A program made the translations under genes and the position numbers. From Chitinophagaceae bacterium (lineage in GTDB: Bacteria; Bacteroidota; Bacteroidia; Chitinophagales; Chitinophagaceae), in assembly GCA_014379345.1 (NCBI GenBank), contig JACMLY010000039.1, forward strand, positions 1 through 55,686: a stretch of 55,686 nt of DNA, given 5' to 3'. The notes under the pieces were generated by a model. The model saw only the letters and a list, made by a program, of their open reading frames with translations, was not told the origin of the DNA and searched no databases. Shown in pieces: positions 1 through 8,235 of the stretch (positions are counted from its first letter, which is position 1; the number at the start of each line of letters is the position of its first letter).

Positions 1-103
1 GTGGAAAAAATGCTTACAAATCAATGGTTTGCCTTTGTTAATTCGGATTATTTACTTCAATTTTGCGGGCATTACAATCAAATCCAAAATCTGACCTCTC
101 AAA

Positions 104-1129
104 ATGGGCTTATTCAATTTTTTCACTCAAGAAATTGCTATCGACCTGGGTACCGCAAATACCCTTATCATACATAACGATGAAGTTGTAGTTAATGAAC
201 CAAGTATAGTAGCGCTCGACAGGAACAATCCAAAAAATGTTCTGGCAGTGGGGAAAAGAGCATTGATGATGCACGAAAAGACGCATGAAAGCATCCGTAC
301 GGTACGGCCTTTAAAAGACGGTGTAATTGCCGATTTTAATGCAGCAGAATTGATGATCAGGGAAATGATCAAAATGATCTACCCGAAAAAGCCATTGTTT
401 CCTCCCAGTTGGAGAATGATGATCTGCATTCCTTCGAGCATAACGGAAGTGGAAAAGCGCGCCGTTCGGGATAGCGCAGAACAGGCCGGAGCTAAGGAAG
501 TATATCTTTTGCATGAGCCGATGGCCGCCGCACTGGGTATTGGTATCGACGTTGAGGAGCCCGTGGGCAATATGATCATCGATATCGGCGGTGGAACAAC
601 GGGAATTACCGTAATCGCCCTGGCCGGCATTGTATGTGACCAATCGATAAGAATTGCCGGGGATGAGTTTACAGCTGACATTATGGAGGCATTAAGACGT
701 TACCATAGCTTACTGATCGGAGAACGGACATCCGAACAGATCAAGATCACGATCGGGGCGGCTATGAAGGATCTTGAAAACCCTCCTGAAGATATGCCGG
801 TAAATGGGCGCGACCTGGTGACAGGTATTCCAAAACAGATCATGGTCAGCTACCAGGAAATCGCCGAAGCGTTGGATAAAAGTATTTTCAAAATCGAAGA
901 GGCTATTTTAAAGGCACTTGAGATGACACCACCAGAGCTTGCAGGTGATATTTACAGAAGGGGATTGTATTTAACGGGCGGGGGTGCCTTGCTTCGTGGG
1001 TTAGATAAACGCTTAAGTCAAAAAATCAAATTACCGGTCCATGTTGCCGACGATCCGCTTAAAAGCGTTGTTCGCGGTACAGGATTGGCTTTAAAACATT
1101 ATGACAGGTATCCCTTTGTAATGAGATAG
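104..1129 (+). CDS. mreB: Rod-shape-determining protein MreB
   Basis: Actin-like ATPase that forms filaments under the inner membrane and positions the elongasome. The 341-residue length is normal. The phosphate-1 loop IDLGTANT is at residues 13-20, the phosphate-2 loop DIGGGTTG is near 161-168, and the adenosine motif LTGGGALLRG is near 290. The N-terminal MGLFNFF is a plausible amphipathic membrane anchor. It is the first gene of an mreBCD-mrdA-rodA run on the same strand, which settles the identity. A weak promoter candidate lies upstream: TTTG at 34-37, then CAATTTTG at 58-65 after 20 bases. Confidence 0.97.
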   Translation: MGLFNFFTQEIAIDLGTANTLIIHNDEVVVNEPSIVALDRNNPKNVLAVGKRALMMHEKTHESIRTVRPLKDGVIADFNAAELMIREMIKMIYPKKPLFPPSWRMMICIPSSITEVEKRAVRDSAEQAGAKEVYLLHEPMAAALGIGIDVEEPVGNMIIDIGGGTTGITVIALAGIVCDQSIRIAGDEFTADIMEALRRYHSLLIGERTSEQIKITIGAAMKDLENPPEDMPVNGRDLVTGIPKQIMVSYQEIAEALDKSIFKIEEAILKALEMTPPELAGDIYRRGLYLTGGGALLRGLDKRLSQKIKLPVHVADDPLKSVVRGTGLALKHYDRYPFVMR

Positions 1130-1172
1130 ATGATAAGCTACCAAAATAAAATCTCAATTTCAAAGTAAAATT

Positions 1173-1227
1173 TCAAAGTCCAAATCGCAACACTTCCGCA
1201 TAACCTACATTGAAATTTGGACTTTGA
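1173..1227. repeat. Inverted repeat between mreB and mreC
   Basis: The left arm TCAAAGTCCAAAT (1173-1185) is perfectly complementary to ATTTGGACTTTGA (1215-1227), with a 29-base loop. The flanks repeat AATTTCAAAGT-like words. It has no T-run and splits a cell-shape operon, so it looks more like a dispersed palindromic element or mRNA-processing hairpin than a terminator. Confidence 0.75.
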
Positions 1228-1258
1228 TGCTTGAACTGGGAATTTTAAAAATCCATTT

Positions 1259-2110
1259 GTGAGAAATATTTTTCTCTTCATCCGAAGATATTTTAACTTC
1301 CTTTTTTTTGTTGTATTACAGGTGGTAGCCTTGTCTTTCCTGTTCCGTTATAACAGATTTCATGAAGCAGCGTTCATGGGCGTGGCCAGCGAGGTGACCG
1401 GCAGGGTGAGCGAAAAATATAATAATGTAGAATATTATTTTCACCTGAAAAGAACAAATGAAGCGCTTGCAAAAGAAAATGAGCACTTAAACAATCTTCG
1501 TCCTGAAAATTTTGCCCCCAGAGATACTTCTTCCAGGATCGTAACCGATTCGATCAAAGTTGACTCAATAGAGCAGTTCCGTAGGTACAGGTACTATCCT
1601 GCACGCGTAGTAGAAAGTTTTGTTTCCCTTCAAACCAATTATATCATGATCCATCGGGGATCGGGCCAGGGGATAAAAAAGGATATGGGTGTGATCAGCC
1701 CGCAGGGCATAGTGGGCCGTATAGTGAACGTGAGCGACAATTTTTCAACGGCCATGATCGTACTGAACCGCCAGTTCAAGGCAAATGCAAAACTGAAAAA
1801 GGGAGGTGAACGGGGAAGCATTGAATGGGATGGAAAAGACCCGCATTATGTTTTCTTAAAAGATATTCCCAAGAGTGCAGCCGTTGCCAAAGGCGATACC
1901 GTTATAACAAGCGAACTGTCTTCTATTTTTCCGCCGAATATCATGGTAGGAACGGTGAACGACATTATCAACGATAAAAGCAGCAATTTTTATACGCTGA
2001 AACTAAGAACATCAACCAATTTTTATAGCGTATTCTATGTTTATGTAATTGAAGATCTTCACCGGGAAGAGCGCAGTCAATTAAGGGAAGAAACCAAGAA
2101 CAACCAATGA
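1259..2110 (+). CDS. mreC: Rod-shape-determining protein MreC
   Basis: Periplasmic scaffold of the elongasome that links MreB/MreD to PBP2. The 283-residue protein has one N-terminal membrane helix (about residues 9-27), a coiled-coil stretch (about 55-85), then the beta-barrel MreC core with the typical IMIHRGSGQGI and MGVISPQGIVGRI segments. The start is GTG at 1259; no ATG nearby would keep the membrane helix. The stop overlaps the mreD start by 4 bases (ATGA), indicating translational coupling. Confidence 0.95.
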   Translation: MRNIFLFIRRYFNFLFFVVLQVVALSFLFRYNRFHEAAFMGVASEVTGRVSEKYNNVEYYFHLKRTNEALAKENEHLNNLRPENFAPRDTSSRIVTDSIKVDSIEQFRRYRYYPARVVESFVSLQTNYIMIHRGSGQGIKKDMGVISPQGIVGRIVNVSDNFSTAMIVLNRQFKANAKLKKGGERGSIEWDGKDPHYVFLKDIPKSAAVAKGDTVITSELSSIFPPNIMVGTVNDIINDKSSNFYTLKLRTSTNFYSVFYVYVIEDLHREERSQLREETKNNQ

Positions 2111-2640
2111 GCAAACTGGTAAAAAATACGATCCGGTTTATTCTTTTTATCCTCGTGCAGGTCTATGTGCTGTTCCAGGTTAACCCATTACACCAGTTCA
2201 TTGTGCCATACCTATATTTCCTTTTCATATTGTGGCTTCCCTTCAACACACCCAGGATGACCCTTACAACGATTGGGTTTTTATTTGGGTTGGCATTGGA
2301 TTATTTCACAAAAACACCCGGCCTGCATGCCGCTCCTTGCATATTGATTGCCTATCTCCGCCCCTTTCTGATCAATATTCTGATCCGCCAGGAAGGATCT
2401 GATCAGAACTACCGATCGCCATCTGTTACCAGCATGGGGTTTGCTCCTTATGCGACCTACGTAATTATTTTAACAGTCGTGCACAATGGCTACCTCGTAT
2501 TTTTGGAATGGCTGCATTTTGGATCGTTCCTGTATTTTATTGGAAAGGTTTTAGCAACAACCGGCGTCAGTTTATTGCTGATATTTGTAACCGAGTTGTT
2601 ATTTTTCCGAAAAGAAAAATTCCGGACGAATACGGCGTAA
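2107..2640 (+). CDS. mreD: Rod-shape-determining protein MreD
   Basis: Small integral membrane component of the elongasome. The 177-residue, very hydrophobic protein has about five predicted membrane helices, and its assignment rests strongly on position. It overlaps mreC by 4 bases. Its stop codon is followed within 3 bases by a tandem TACGAAGTACGATG-type repeat, as at several other gene ends in this window. Confidence 0.9.
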   Translation: MSKLVKNTIRFILFILVQVYVLFQVNPLHQFIVPYLYFLFILWLPFNTPRMTLTTIGFLFGLALDYFTKTPGLHAAPCILIAYLRPFLINILIRQEGSDQNYRSPSVTSMGFAPYATYVIILTVVHNGYLVFLEWLHFGSFLYFIGKVLATTGVSLLLIFVTELLFFRKEKFRTNTA

Positions 2641-2642
2641 AT

Positions 2643-2916
2643 ACGATGTATGAAGTACGAAGTACGATGTACGATGTACGAAGTGTAGATGGGCGCGAAA
2701 CTTTTTATTTCTGTCTTAATCGGAAGCGTTATAATTCGTATTTCGTACTTCGTACTTCATACTTGAAACCGACTGTTATGATCTGAAATATTTTGCTCTA
2801 AACACAATAAATATGTTCATTTCTATATTAATGTTATGAACCCAAACCTGAATTTGTACATCATACCTTGTACCTCGCATTTCGTACCTCGTATTTCGTA
2901 CTTCGTATTTTGTACC
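2643..2916. repeat. TACGAAGTACGATG-type repeat cluster between mreD and PBP2
   Basis: Three blocks fill the 283-base gap. Block 1 (about 2643-2687) is a run of ATGTACGAAGTACG units. Block 2 (about 2735-2765) is its reverse complement (TTCGTACTTCGTACTTC). Block 3 (about 2856-2916) is a degenerate TTCGTACCTCGTATTTCG array. Blocks 1 and 2 can fold into a long hairpin. The same family occurs at 26731-26925. No credible gene is seen here; short ORFs are read-through of the repeat. Confidence 0.9.
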
Positions 2917-2923
2917 AAAGCAT

Positions 2924-4999
2924 ATGTCTGTTTTTAATCAATCTAGGAGTAATATCATTCGCCTCATTTTCCTGGGACTTTTCTTCATTATTATTATCCA
3001 GTTATTCAATCTCCAGGTCATTTCAGGCAAGTATCGCCAATTGGCAATGGATAATGCCGTGTTCCGCAAAGTGATTTATCCCAATCGGGGCATTATTTAC
3101 GACCGCAAGGGCAAGGCAATTTTGAATAATACCATTATGTACGACCTGGTGGTTACACCATACGCTGTAAAGAATATTGATACGATCAGCTTATGCAATT
3201 TGCTTGAGATCGACACGGCCGAGTTTAAAAAGAGAATGATCGAGGTGCGGTTTAAAAACGGTCCTTACCGCCCTTCCATATTTGAAGATCTTCTTCCTCC
3301 CGAGTTACATGCAAAGCTTGACGAAAATATATGGAAATTTACTGGGTTTGCTTTGGTGGAAAGACCTGTAAGGGTTTACCCTTTCAATGCTGCTGCTCAT
3401 ATTATGGGGTATGTTGGAGAAGCTGATTCGGGCATAATTAAACGCTCCCGTGGATTTTACCTGCTGGGTGATTATGTTGGAAGAAGTGGAATGGAAGCTT
3501 ACTATGAACAAGTGCTCATGGGCCAGCGGGGCATCCAGCATCTGATCAAGGATAATAAGAACCGGTTGGTAGGCAGCTATGAAAATGGCCGCTACGATAC
3601 ATCGGCCGAAGCCGGACGAAATCTCAGAACGTATATCGATATCGAGGTACAACAGCTGGCCGAAAAATTAATGACCAATAAGGTGGGCGGGGTAATAGCG
3701 ATCGATCCAAAAACAGGTGGAATTATTGCAATGGTGTCGGGCCCGAATTTCAATCCCAATGATCTGACAGGTCCCAGCAAGCAAAAAAACTACGCGCGGC
3801 TTCAATTGGATGTCGCCGCTCCGTTATTGAACAGAGCTATAAAAGGCTTATACCCTCCCGGATCAACCTTTAAACCGCTTGGAGCATTGGTTGCATTGGA
3901 TGAAGGAGTGATCACCCCTGAATTCGGCTATCCCTGCGGAGGCGCTTACTACGGATGCAGCCGTCCCGTAAAATGTACACACAAAAACCCTGGTCATGCT
4001 GCCAATCTCAGGTTAAGCATCGCCAATTCCTGCAACTCCTATTATTCCCATATTTACCGGCTCAGTGTTGATAGCCGCCAATTCGGCAATGTAAAAGACG
4101 GTTACCAGAAATGGAAGGAATATATGAATGCTTTTGGTCTTGGCCAGCGAGTGGGTGTAGACCTGCCCAGCGAAGACAGGGGCAATATTCCCGATTCCAG
4201 TGTTTACAACCGCGTGTATCGCGGTTCATGGAATTCCTGTACCAATCTCACACTTGGGATAGGACAGGATATGATGCTTGCTACTCCATTGCAACTGGCA
4301 AACTCAATGTGCATTGTTGCTAATAAAGGGTATTATTATACACCCCATTTCGTGAATAAGATAGATGGTGAAACAGAAAGGGATACCATACTGCAGAAAT
4401 TTCGCAAAAAACATGAGGTGCTTACAAGGATATCCGATGAAGCTTACGAGGCAGTGATCAGTGGAATGCAGGACGTGGTAGAAAGAGGAACCGCACGTGC
4501 TGCAATGATTCCGGGTATAAATGTCTGTGCAAAAACGGGTACAGCGGAAAATTACAGGATACTCGATGGAAAGAGAATTCAACTGAAAGACAATTCTGTG
4601 TTTGTATGTTTTGCACCGAGAGAAAATCCTACAATCGCAATTGCCGTGGTGGTGGAAAATGCAGGCTTTGGTTCAACCTGGGCGGCTCCTATCGCTTCAT
4701 TGATGATGGAAAAATACCTGAATGATACCTTGCGGCCCGAACGCGTAAAAGAGGTTGAACGAATAGCGGGAACCGACCTTATGCCAGGGTACCTGGACAG
4801 GCTTCAGTTTATTGAGGATTCAACACGTGCTTATTTCTGGTTCAAAAAAACCACTGACAGTAACTACATAAAAAAATATCTACGTGCCGGAAGAGTGCCT
4901 ACGCCCCCTACGCCTTCGAAGCCTGTGCGAACGATGATACAGAAAACCGGTGCAGTAATGCCAGATAAAATGAATCTTAAAAAAAGAATGATTGGATAA
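2924..4999 (+). CDS. mrdA: Penicillin-binding protein 2 (elongasome transpeptidase)
   Basis: Class B PBP that cross-links lateral-wall peptidoglycan, paired with RodA. One N-terminal membrane helix (about residues 9-30) is followed by the non-catalytic pedestal and the transpeptidase domain. Catalytic Ser314 is in the S-T-F-K tetrad (Lys317). The second motif is Ser369-Cys-Asn and the third is Lys537-Thr-Gly. The 691-residue length is somewhat longer than typical PBP2, with a Pro-rich basic C-terminal tail. RodA follows after 3 bases. Confidence 0.96.
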   Translation: MSVFNQSRSNIIRLIFLGLFFIIIIQLFNLQVISGKYRQLAMDNAVFRKVIYPNRGIIYDRKGKAILNNTIMYDLVVTPYAVKNIDTISLCNLLEIDTAEFKKRMIEVRFKNGPYRPSIFEDLLPPELHAKLDENIWKFTGFALVERPVRVYPFNAAAHIMGYVGEADSGIIKRSRGFYLLGDYVGRSGMEAYYEQVLMGQRGIQHLIKDNKNRLVGSYENGRYDTSAEAGRNLRTYIDIEVQQLAEKLMTNKVGGVIAIDPKTGGIIAMVSGPNFNPNDLTGPSKQKNYARLQLDVAAPLLNRAIKGLYPPGSTFKPLGALVALDEGVITPEFGYPCGGAYYGCSRPVKCTHKNPGHAANLRLSIANSCNSYYSHIYRLSVDSRQFGNVKDGYQKWKEYMNAFGLGQRVGVDLPSEDRGNIPDSSVYNRVYRGSWNSCTNLTLGIGQDMMLATPLQLANSMCIVANKGYYYTPHFVNKIDGETERDTILQKFRKKHEVLTRISDEAYEAVISGMQDVVERGTARAAMIPGINVCAKTGTAENYRILDGKRIQLKDNSVFVCFAPRENPTIAIAVVVENAGFGSTWAAPIASLMMEKYLNDTLRPERVKEVERIAGTDLMPGYLDRLQFIEDSTRAYFWFKKTTDSNYIKKYLRAGRVPTPPTPSKPVRTMIQKTGAVMPDKMNLKKRMIG

Positions 5000-5002
5000 G
5001 CC

Positions 5003-6343
5003 ATGAGTCAAAGAAAACCTGCTATATCAAAAGGTGTTGACTGGATAATGATCTGGTTGTACATAGCATTAGTAGCTATTGGCATATTTAGTATTTTCTC
5101 TGTTACCTACAGAGAAGAGATAAATGTGTTCGATGGTTTTTTTAAAATGAAAGCAGATTATGGCAAGCAGTCGTTGTATTTTGTTATCTCACTGATATTA
5201 GGTCTTTTTATTCTGCTTACCGATAGTAAATTTTTTACAGCAACAGCAAATATCTGGTATGCGTTCGGCATATTGCTATTGCTCCTGGTATTTCCTTTTC
5301 ATACCGAAGTAAAAGGAACCAATTCAATTATCAGGTTTGGTGGGTTTCAATTACAACCCGCTGAGTTGTGTAAAGTGTTTGTGAACCTGGCGCTCGCAAA
5401 ATATTTGTCAAGGGTTGAAACGGACTTCACTAAAACAAGATCACAATTAATAGCTGCGGGTATTGTGCTATTGCCTGCCGTGATCACCATAGCACAAAAT
5501 GAAACAGGATTGGCGCTGGTGTTTTTTGCTTTTTTCCTCGTCATGTTCCGCGAAGGATTGCCTGCAGGTTACCTGATCATCGGCTTTTCATTTGCAGTAT
5601 TGGTGGTAGCCACTTTATTGGTCGAAAAAAATACACTTGCAATCATACTCACAGCAATTGCATTGCTGGCCGTATACCTGATGCGCAAACAGGTGAGAAG
5701 AAGGAGGGAGGTCTTTATTATGATCGCTCTCATTTGGCTCGTCTGCGTAAGTATTCAACGATTTGCGGTCCCTTTTTTATTTACAAAAGTGCTGGAAAGT
5801 CACCAGGTAGAGAGAATATTTTCCCTGATCGGTCGTGAAAACCCGTACGCCGCATTGAATACAATAGGTGCTGATGAAGAAGTGACAGCCACAAAACGAA
5901 AAGATGCCGATTACAACGTTCGGCAAAGTAAAATAGCCATCGGTAGCGGAGGCTTCTTGGGACGCGGATTTCTTAAAGGTACCCAAACACGTTTCGATTT
6001 TGTACCTGAACAAAGAACAGATTTTATATTTTGCACTATTGGAGAAGGCTTCGGTTTTGCAGGCAGTACCGTGTTTCTCGGATTGTATCTTTTCCTGCTC
6101 TTGCGGATCATAAATATTGCCGAACGCCAAAGAAGCGTGTTCAGCAGGTGTTATGCTTACGGAGTTGCTTCCGTATTGTTCTTTCATATAATCATAAATG
6201 TTTGTATGACCATTGGTCTGGCCCCGGTCATAGGTATTCCCCTGCCTTTTGTAAGCTATGGGGGTACTTCACTCATCACTTTCTCAGTATTGCTCTTTAT
6301 CCTCATCCGTCTTGATGCCGACAGACAAATGGTTTTACGCTAA
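5003..6343 (+). CDS. rodA: RodA, SEDS peptidoglycan glycosyltransferase
   Basis: Polymerises lipid II in the lateral wall with PBP2. The 446-residue polytopic protein carries the SEDS signatures SKIAIGSGGFLGRG, FVPEQRTDFIF and, near the C-terminus, GIPLPFVSYGGTSL. A large extracytoplasmic loop precedes SKIAIGSGG, as in the family. It starts 3 bases after mrdA. Its stop codon lies at the left edge of a GCGAATTTTCGCGAATGG repeat, which may help define the end of the elongasome transcript. Confidence 0.95.
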   Translation: MSQRKPAISKGVDWIMIWLYIALVAIGIFSIFSVTYREEINVFDGFFKMKADYGKQSLYFVISLILGLFILLTDSKFFTATANIWYAFGILLLLLVFPFHTEVKGTNSIIRFGGFQLQPAELCKVFVNLALAKYLSRVETDFTKTRSQLIAAGIVLLPAVITIAQNETGLALVFFAFFLVMFREGLPAGYLIIGFSFAVLVVATLLVEKNTLAIILTAIALLAVYLMRKQVRRRREVFIMIALIWLVCVSIQRFAVPFLFTKVLESHQVERIFSLIGRENPYAALNTIGADEEVTATKRKDADYNVRQSKIAIGSGGFLGRGFLKGTQTRFDFVPEQRTDFIFCTIGEGFGFAGSTVFLGLYLFLLLRIINIAERQRSVFSRCYAYGVASVLFFHIIINVCMTIGLAPVIGIPLPFVSYGGTSLITFSVLLFILIRLDADRQMVLR

Positions 6344-6458
6344 TTTTCGCGAATGGGGCACGAATTTTCGCGAATGGAGCACAACATTGAAAAAACATCT
6401 TAAAACAAGAACACCCATTCGCGTAAATTCGCGTCCACATTAGCGTCAATTCGCATAA
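6339..6458. repeat. GCGAATTTTCGCGAATGG palindromic repeat block, copy 1
   Basis: Two direct copies of AATTTTCGCGAATGG (6342-6380) are followed by a partly complementary arm rich in CCATTCGCGTAAATTCGCG (6415-6450). This can fold into a hairpin. Related copies are at 7188-7228 and 7771-7822, on both sides of the GxxExxY gene. Confidence 0.85.
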
Positions 6459-6464
6459 AAAAAA

Positions 6465-7226
6465 ATGAAAATCATTCCACTGAGCGAGGGATCATTCACA
6501 ATCGATAAAAGCAAGGTATTTGTTCCATTTAATAACACTAAGGACGACCTTCAGCAAAGAACTGTTGGCAGTTTGCTGGTAGAGGTACAGCCCTTTGTAA
6601 TTATTACTACCGAAGATGTATTGCTTTTAGATACCGGTTTGGGTTTCACAAATGATCAGGGTGTATTGCAAATTCACCAGAACCTGATGGATGCCGGGAT
6701 CAATCCCTCCGAGATCACAAAAGTATTGATGACTCATTTGCATAAAGACCATGCAGGCGGGGTTTCTATGGAAGACAAATCATCGGGGACACGCAAAATG
6801 TCTTTTCCGAATGCCAAATATTATTTTCAGAAAAAGGAATTGGAATTTGCTTTTGAAAAAGGATTCCCTTCTTACATAACAGAAGAATTAGAATGCCTGA
6901 AAGATTCACCCCAGATCAGGTTATTAAATGATAATGGGGTTATTGACGGATTTATCAAATATGAAATCACAGGGGCACATAGCCCCTACCACCAAGTATA
7001 TTGGATTGTTGATGGCGGTGAAACTATTTTTTTTGGAGGTGATGATGCCCCGCAACTACACCAGATGAAAAGCCGGTTCATAGCTAAGTATGATTATGAT
7101 GGTAAAAAAAGCATGGAGCTGCGCCAGCTGTGGTGGGAGAGAGGCCAAAAAGAAAAATGGAAATTCTTGTTTTATCATGACACCGAAACGCCAATTTACG
7201 CTAATGGGGGCGCGAATTTGCGCTAA
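6465..7226 (+). CDS. Metallo-beta-lactamase-fold hydrolase
   Basis: Zinc-dependent hydrolase of unknown substrate, 253 residues with no signal peptide. The metal motif is His91-x-His93-x-Asp95-His96, and further ligands are plausible in GAHSPYHQ, GGDDAP and FYHDTE. It resembles the quorum-quenching lactonase / AHL-lactonase-like branch, but this cannot be settled from sequence alone. The last 12 residues (TPIYANGGANLR) are encoded by the dispersed GCGAATTT repeat at 7188-7228, so the native C-terminus may have ended near FYHDTE. Confidence 0.85.
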   Translation: MKIIPLSEGSFTIDKSKVFVPFNNTKDDLQQRTVGSLLVEVQPFVIITTEDVLLLDTGLGFTNDQGVLQIHQNLMDAGINPSEITKVLMTHLHKDHAGGVSMEDKSSGTRKMSFPNAKYYFQKKELEFAFEKGFPSYITEELECLKDSPQIRLLNDNGVIDGFIKYEITGAHSPYHQVYWIVDGGETIFFGGDDAPQLHQMKSRFIAKYDYDGKKSMELRQLWWERGQKEKWKFLFYHDTETPIYANGGANLR

Positions 7227-7228
7227 TA
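7188..7228. repeat. GCGAATTT palindromic repeat, copy 2, inside the 3' end of a CDS
   Basis: ACGCCAATTTACGCTAATGG followed by GGCGCGAATTTGCGCTAA. It overlaps the final codons and stop of the metallo-beta-lactamase-fold gene. It is similar to copies 1 and 3. Confidence 0.8.
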
Positions 7229-7297
7229 ATCGTTTTATAACGATGATTTTGTGTTACTTGATCAGGAAGTTGTTTGATAGATTGGATAGTTTAGGGT

Positions 7298-7705
7298 ATG
7301 GAAGAAAAATTGCTATTCAAAGAAGAATGTTTTATGATTGTTGGGTTGTGCATGAAAATCCATAGAAAGTTAGGAAAGGGTTTTAAAGAATCTGTGTACA
7401 AAGACGCTCTTGAAATTGAATTACAGAACGCTATTATTCCATATGAAAGAGAAAAGAAATTTAAGATAGAATATGAGAATGTCATTCTGCGGCACACATT
7501 CGATGCAGATTTTTTGGTCTATAAATCAATCATCGTAGAAATTAAAGCGGCTTCAATGGTTCATGCCGATGCTTTTCGGCAAACAGTAAATTACCTGCGA
7601 TCAGAGCAAATTAAACTTGGCATTCTGATAAATTTTGGCACGGACGTACTCCAGTTCCAAAGAATTATCTGCTCCTCTTACATTAGCGGAAACTTGAAGA
7701 AATAA
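7298..7705 (+). CDS. GxxExxY protein (PD-(D/E)xK nuclease-like)
   Basis: A 135-residue protein of the GxxExxY family. The naming motif is Gly28-Phe-Lys-Glu31-Ser-Val-Tyr34. A PD-(D/E)xK-like core follows: Asp71 in DADFLVY, then Glu81-Ile-Lys83 in IIVEIKA. The family is predicted to have a nuclease fold; its function is unknown, and copies are often multiple and scattered in Bacteroidota and related genomes (recalled family knowledge). It is flanked on both sides by the GCGAATTT repeat family, with no operon partner. Codon use looks slightly AT-richer than the neighbours, compatible with insertion as a cassette. Confidence 0.88.
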   Translation: MEEKLLFKEECFMIVGLCMKIHRKLGKGFKESVYKDALEIELQNAIIPYEREKKFKIEYENVILRHTFDADFLVYKSIIVEIKAASMVHADAFRQTVNYLRSEQIKLGILINFGTDVLQFQRIICSSYISGNLKK

Positions 7706-7770
7706 ATATTACCAGCGTCGATTGGCATTCCCGTTAACATTCTTCGTGCCTTCTCCAACCCTAATCATAG

Positions 7771-7822
7771 TTTCCTATTAGCGCTAATTCGCGCCCCTAT
7801 TAGCGTCAATTCGCGTTTCTAC
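7771..7822. repeat. GCGAATTT palindromic repeat, copy 3
   Basis: Contains ATTAGCGCTAATTCGCG and ATTAGCGTCAATTCGCG in tandem, between the GxxExxY gene and the convergent small exported-protein gene. Its right end touches that gene's 3' end (stop at 7806). Confidence 0.8.
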
Positions 7823-8225
7823 GCTTGAGATTATTATTTTTTTGATTTCTTCGTTCGAGGAATTCTTTTTGTACAATATTGCCAAATTCTCTTTCAGACC
7901 TGAAAAGCGTATTCACCTTTTCGGTTGATAATGCCTTTGTGAATTCTCCGTTGTACTTTTTACGGATATTCAATATTTTTTCTTCCGTTACAATTTCTGA
8001 GGCTTTGTTCTGCCTGTTCTCTATTCTTGCCGCTCTTAACTCATCTTCATATTTATTATAGATTGGCCAGAACCTCTGTGCTTCTTCCGGAGACAGGTTC
8101 AATTTTTTCGTAAGGAAGGCGATCTTGTATGCCTGCAATCTGCCTGCATCTTTTTGATCATCCTGCGACATCGCTGAAAAAGCGATCCCCGTATATAGCA
8201 GTATAAGTAAAATTATTCTTTTCAT
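7806..8225 (-). CDS. Small exported Spy/CpxP-like protein in an ECF sigma operon
   Basis: A 139-residue protein with an N-terminal signal peptide (cleavage after about residue 20, ..AFSAMS-QDD). It is followed by a mostly helical, highly charged body with LSPEEAQRFWPIYNKYEDELR, a pattern seen in Bacteroidota proteins annotated as sensors of ECF-type sigma factors and in Spy/CpxP-like LTxxQ proteins. It is last in an apparent three-gene operon with the sigma factor and the repeat-bearing membrane protein, which suggests a role in envelope-stress signalling. The function is inferred from context only. Confidence 0.7.
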   Translation of the reverse strand: MKRIILLILLYTGIAFSAMSQDDQKDAGRLQAYKIAFLTKKLNLSPEEAQRFWPIYNKYEDELRAARIENRQNKASEIVTEEKILNIRKKYNGEFTKALSTEKVNTLFRSEREFGNIVQKEFLERRNQKNNNLKRRNAN

Positions 8226-8235
8226 GGTGTTAGGG

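Noticed and set aside
1..103. Tail of an upstream gene at the window start
   Set aside because: No frame shows recognisable protein sequence; only a weak promoter for mreB is plausible.
2508..2786. 92-codon plus-strand ORF across the mreD end
   Set aside because: It overlaps mreD out of frame and then reads through the TACGAAGTACG repeat; its MYEVRSTMYDVRS stretch is repeat translation.
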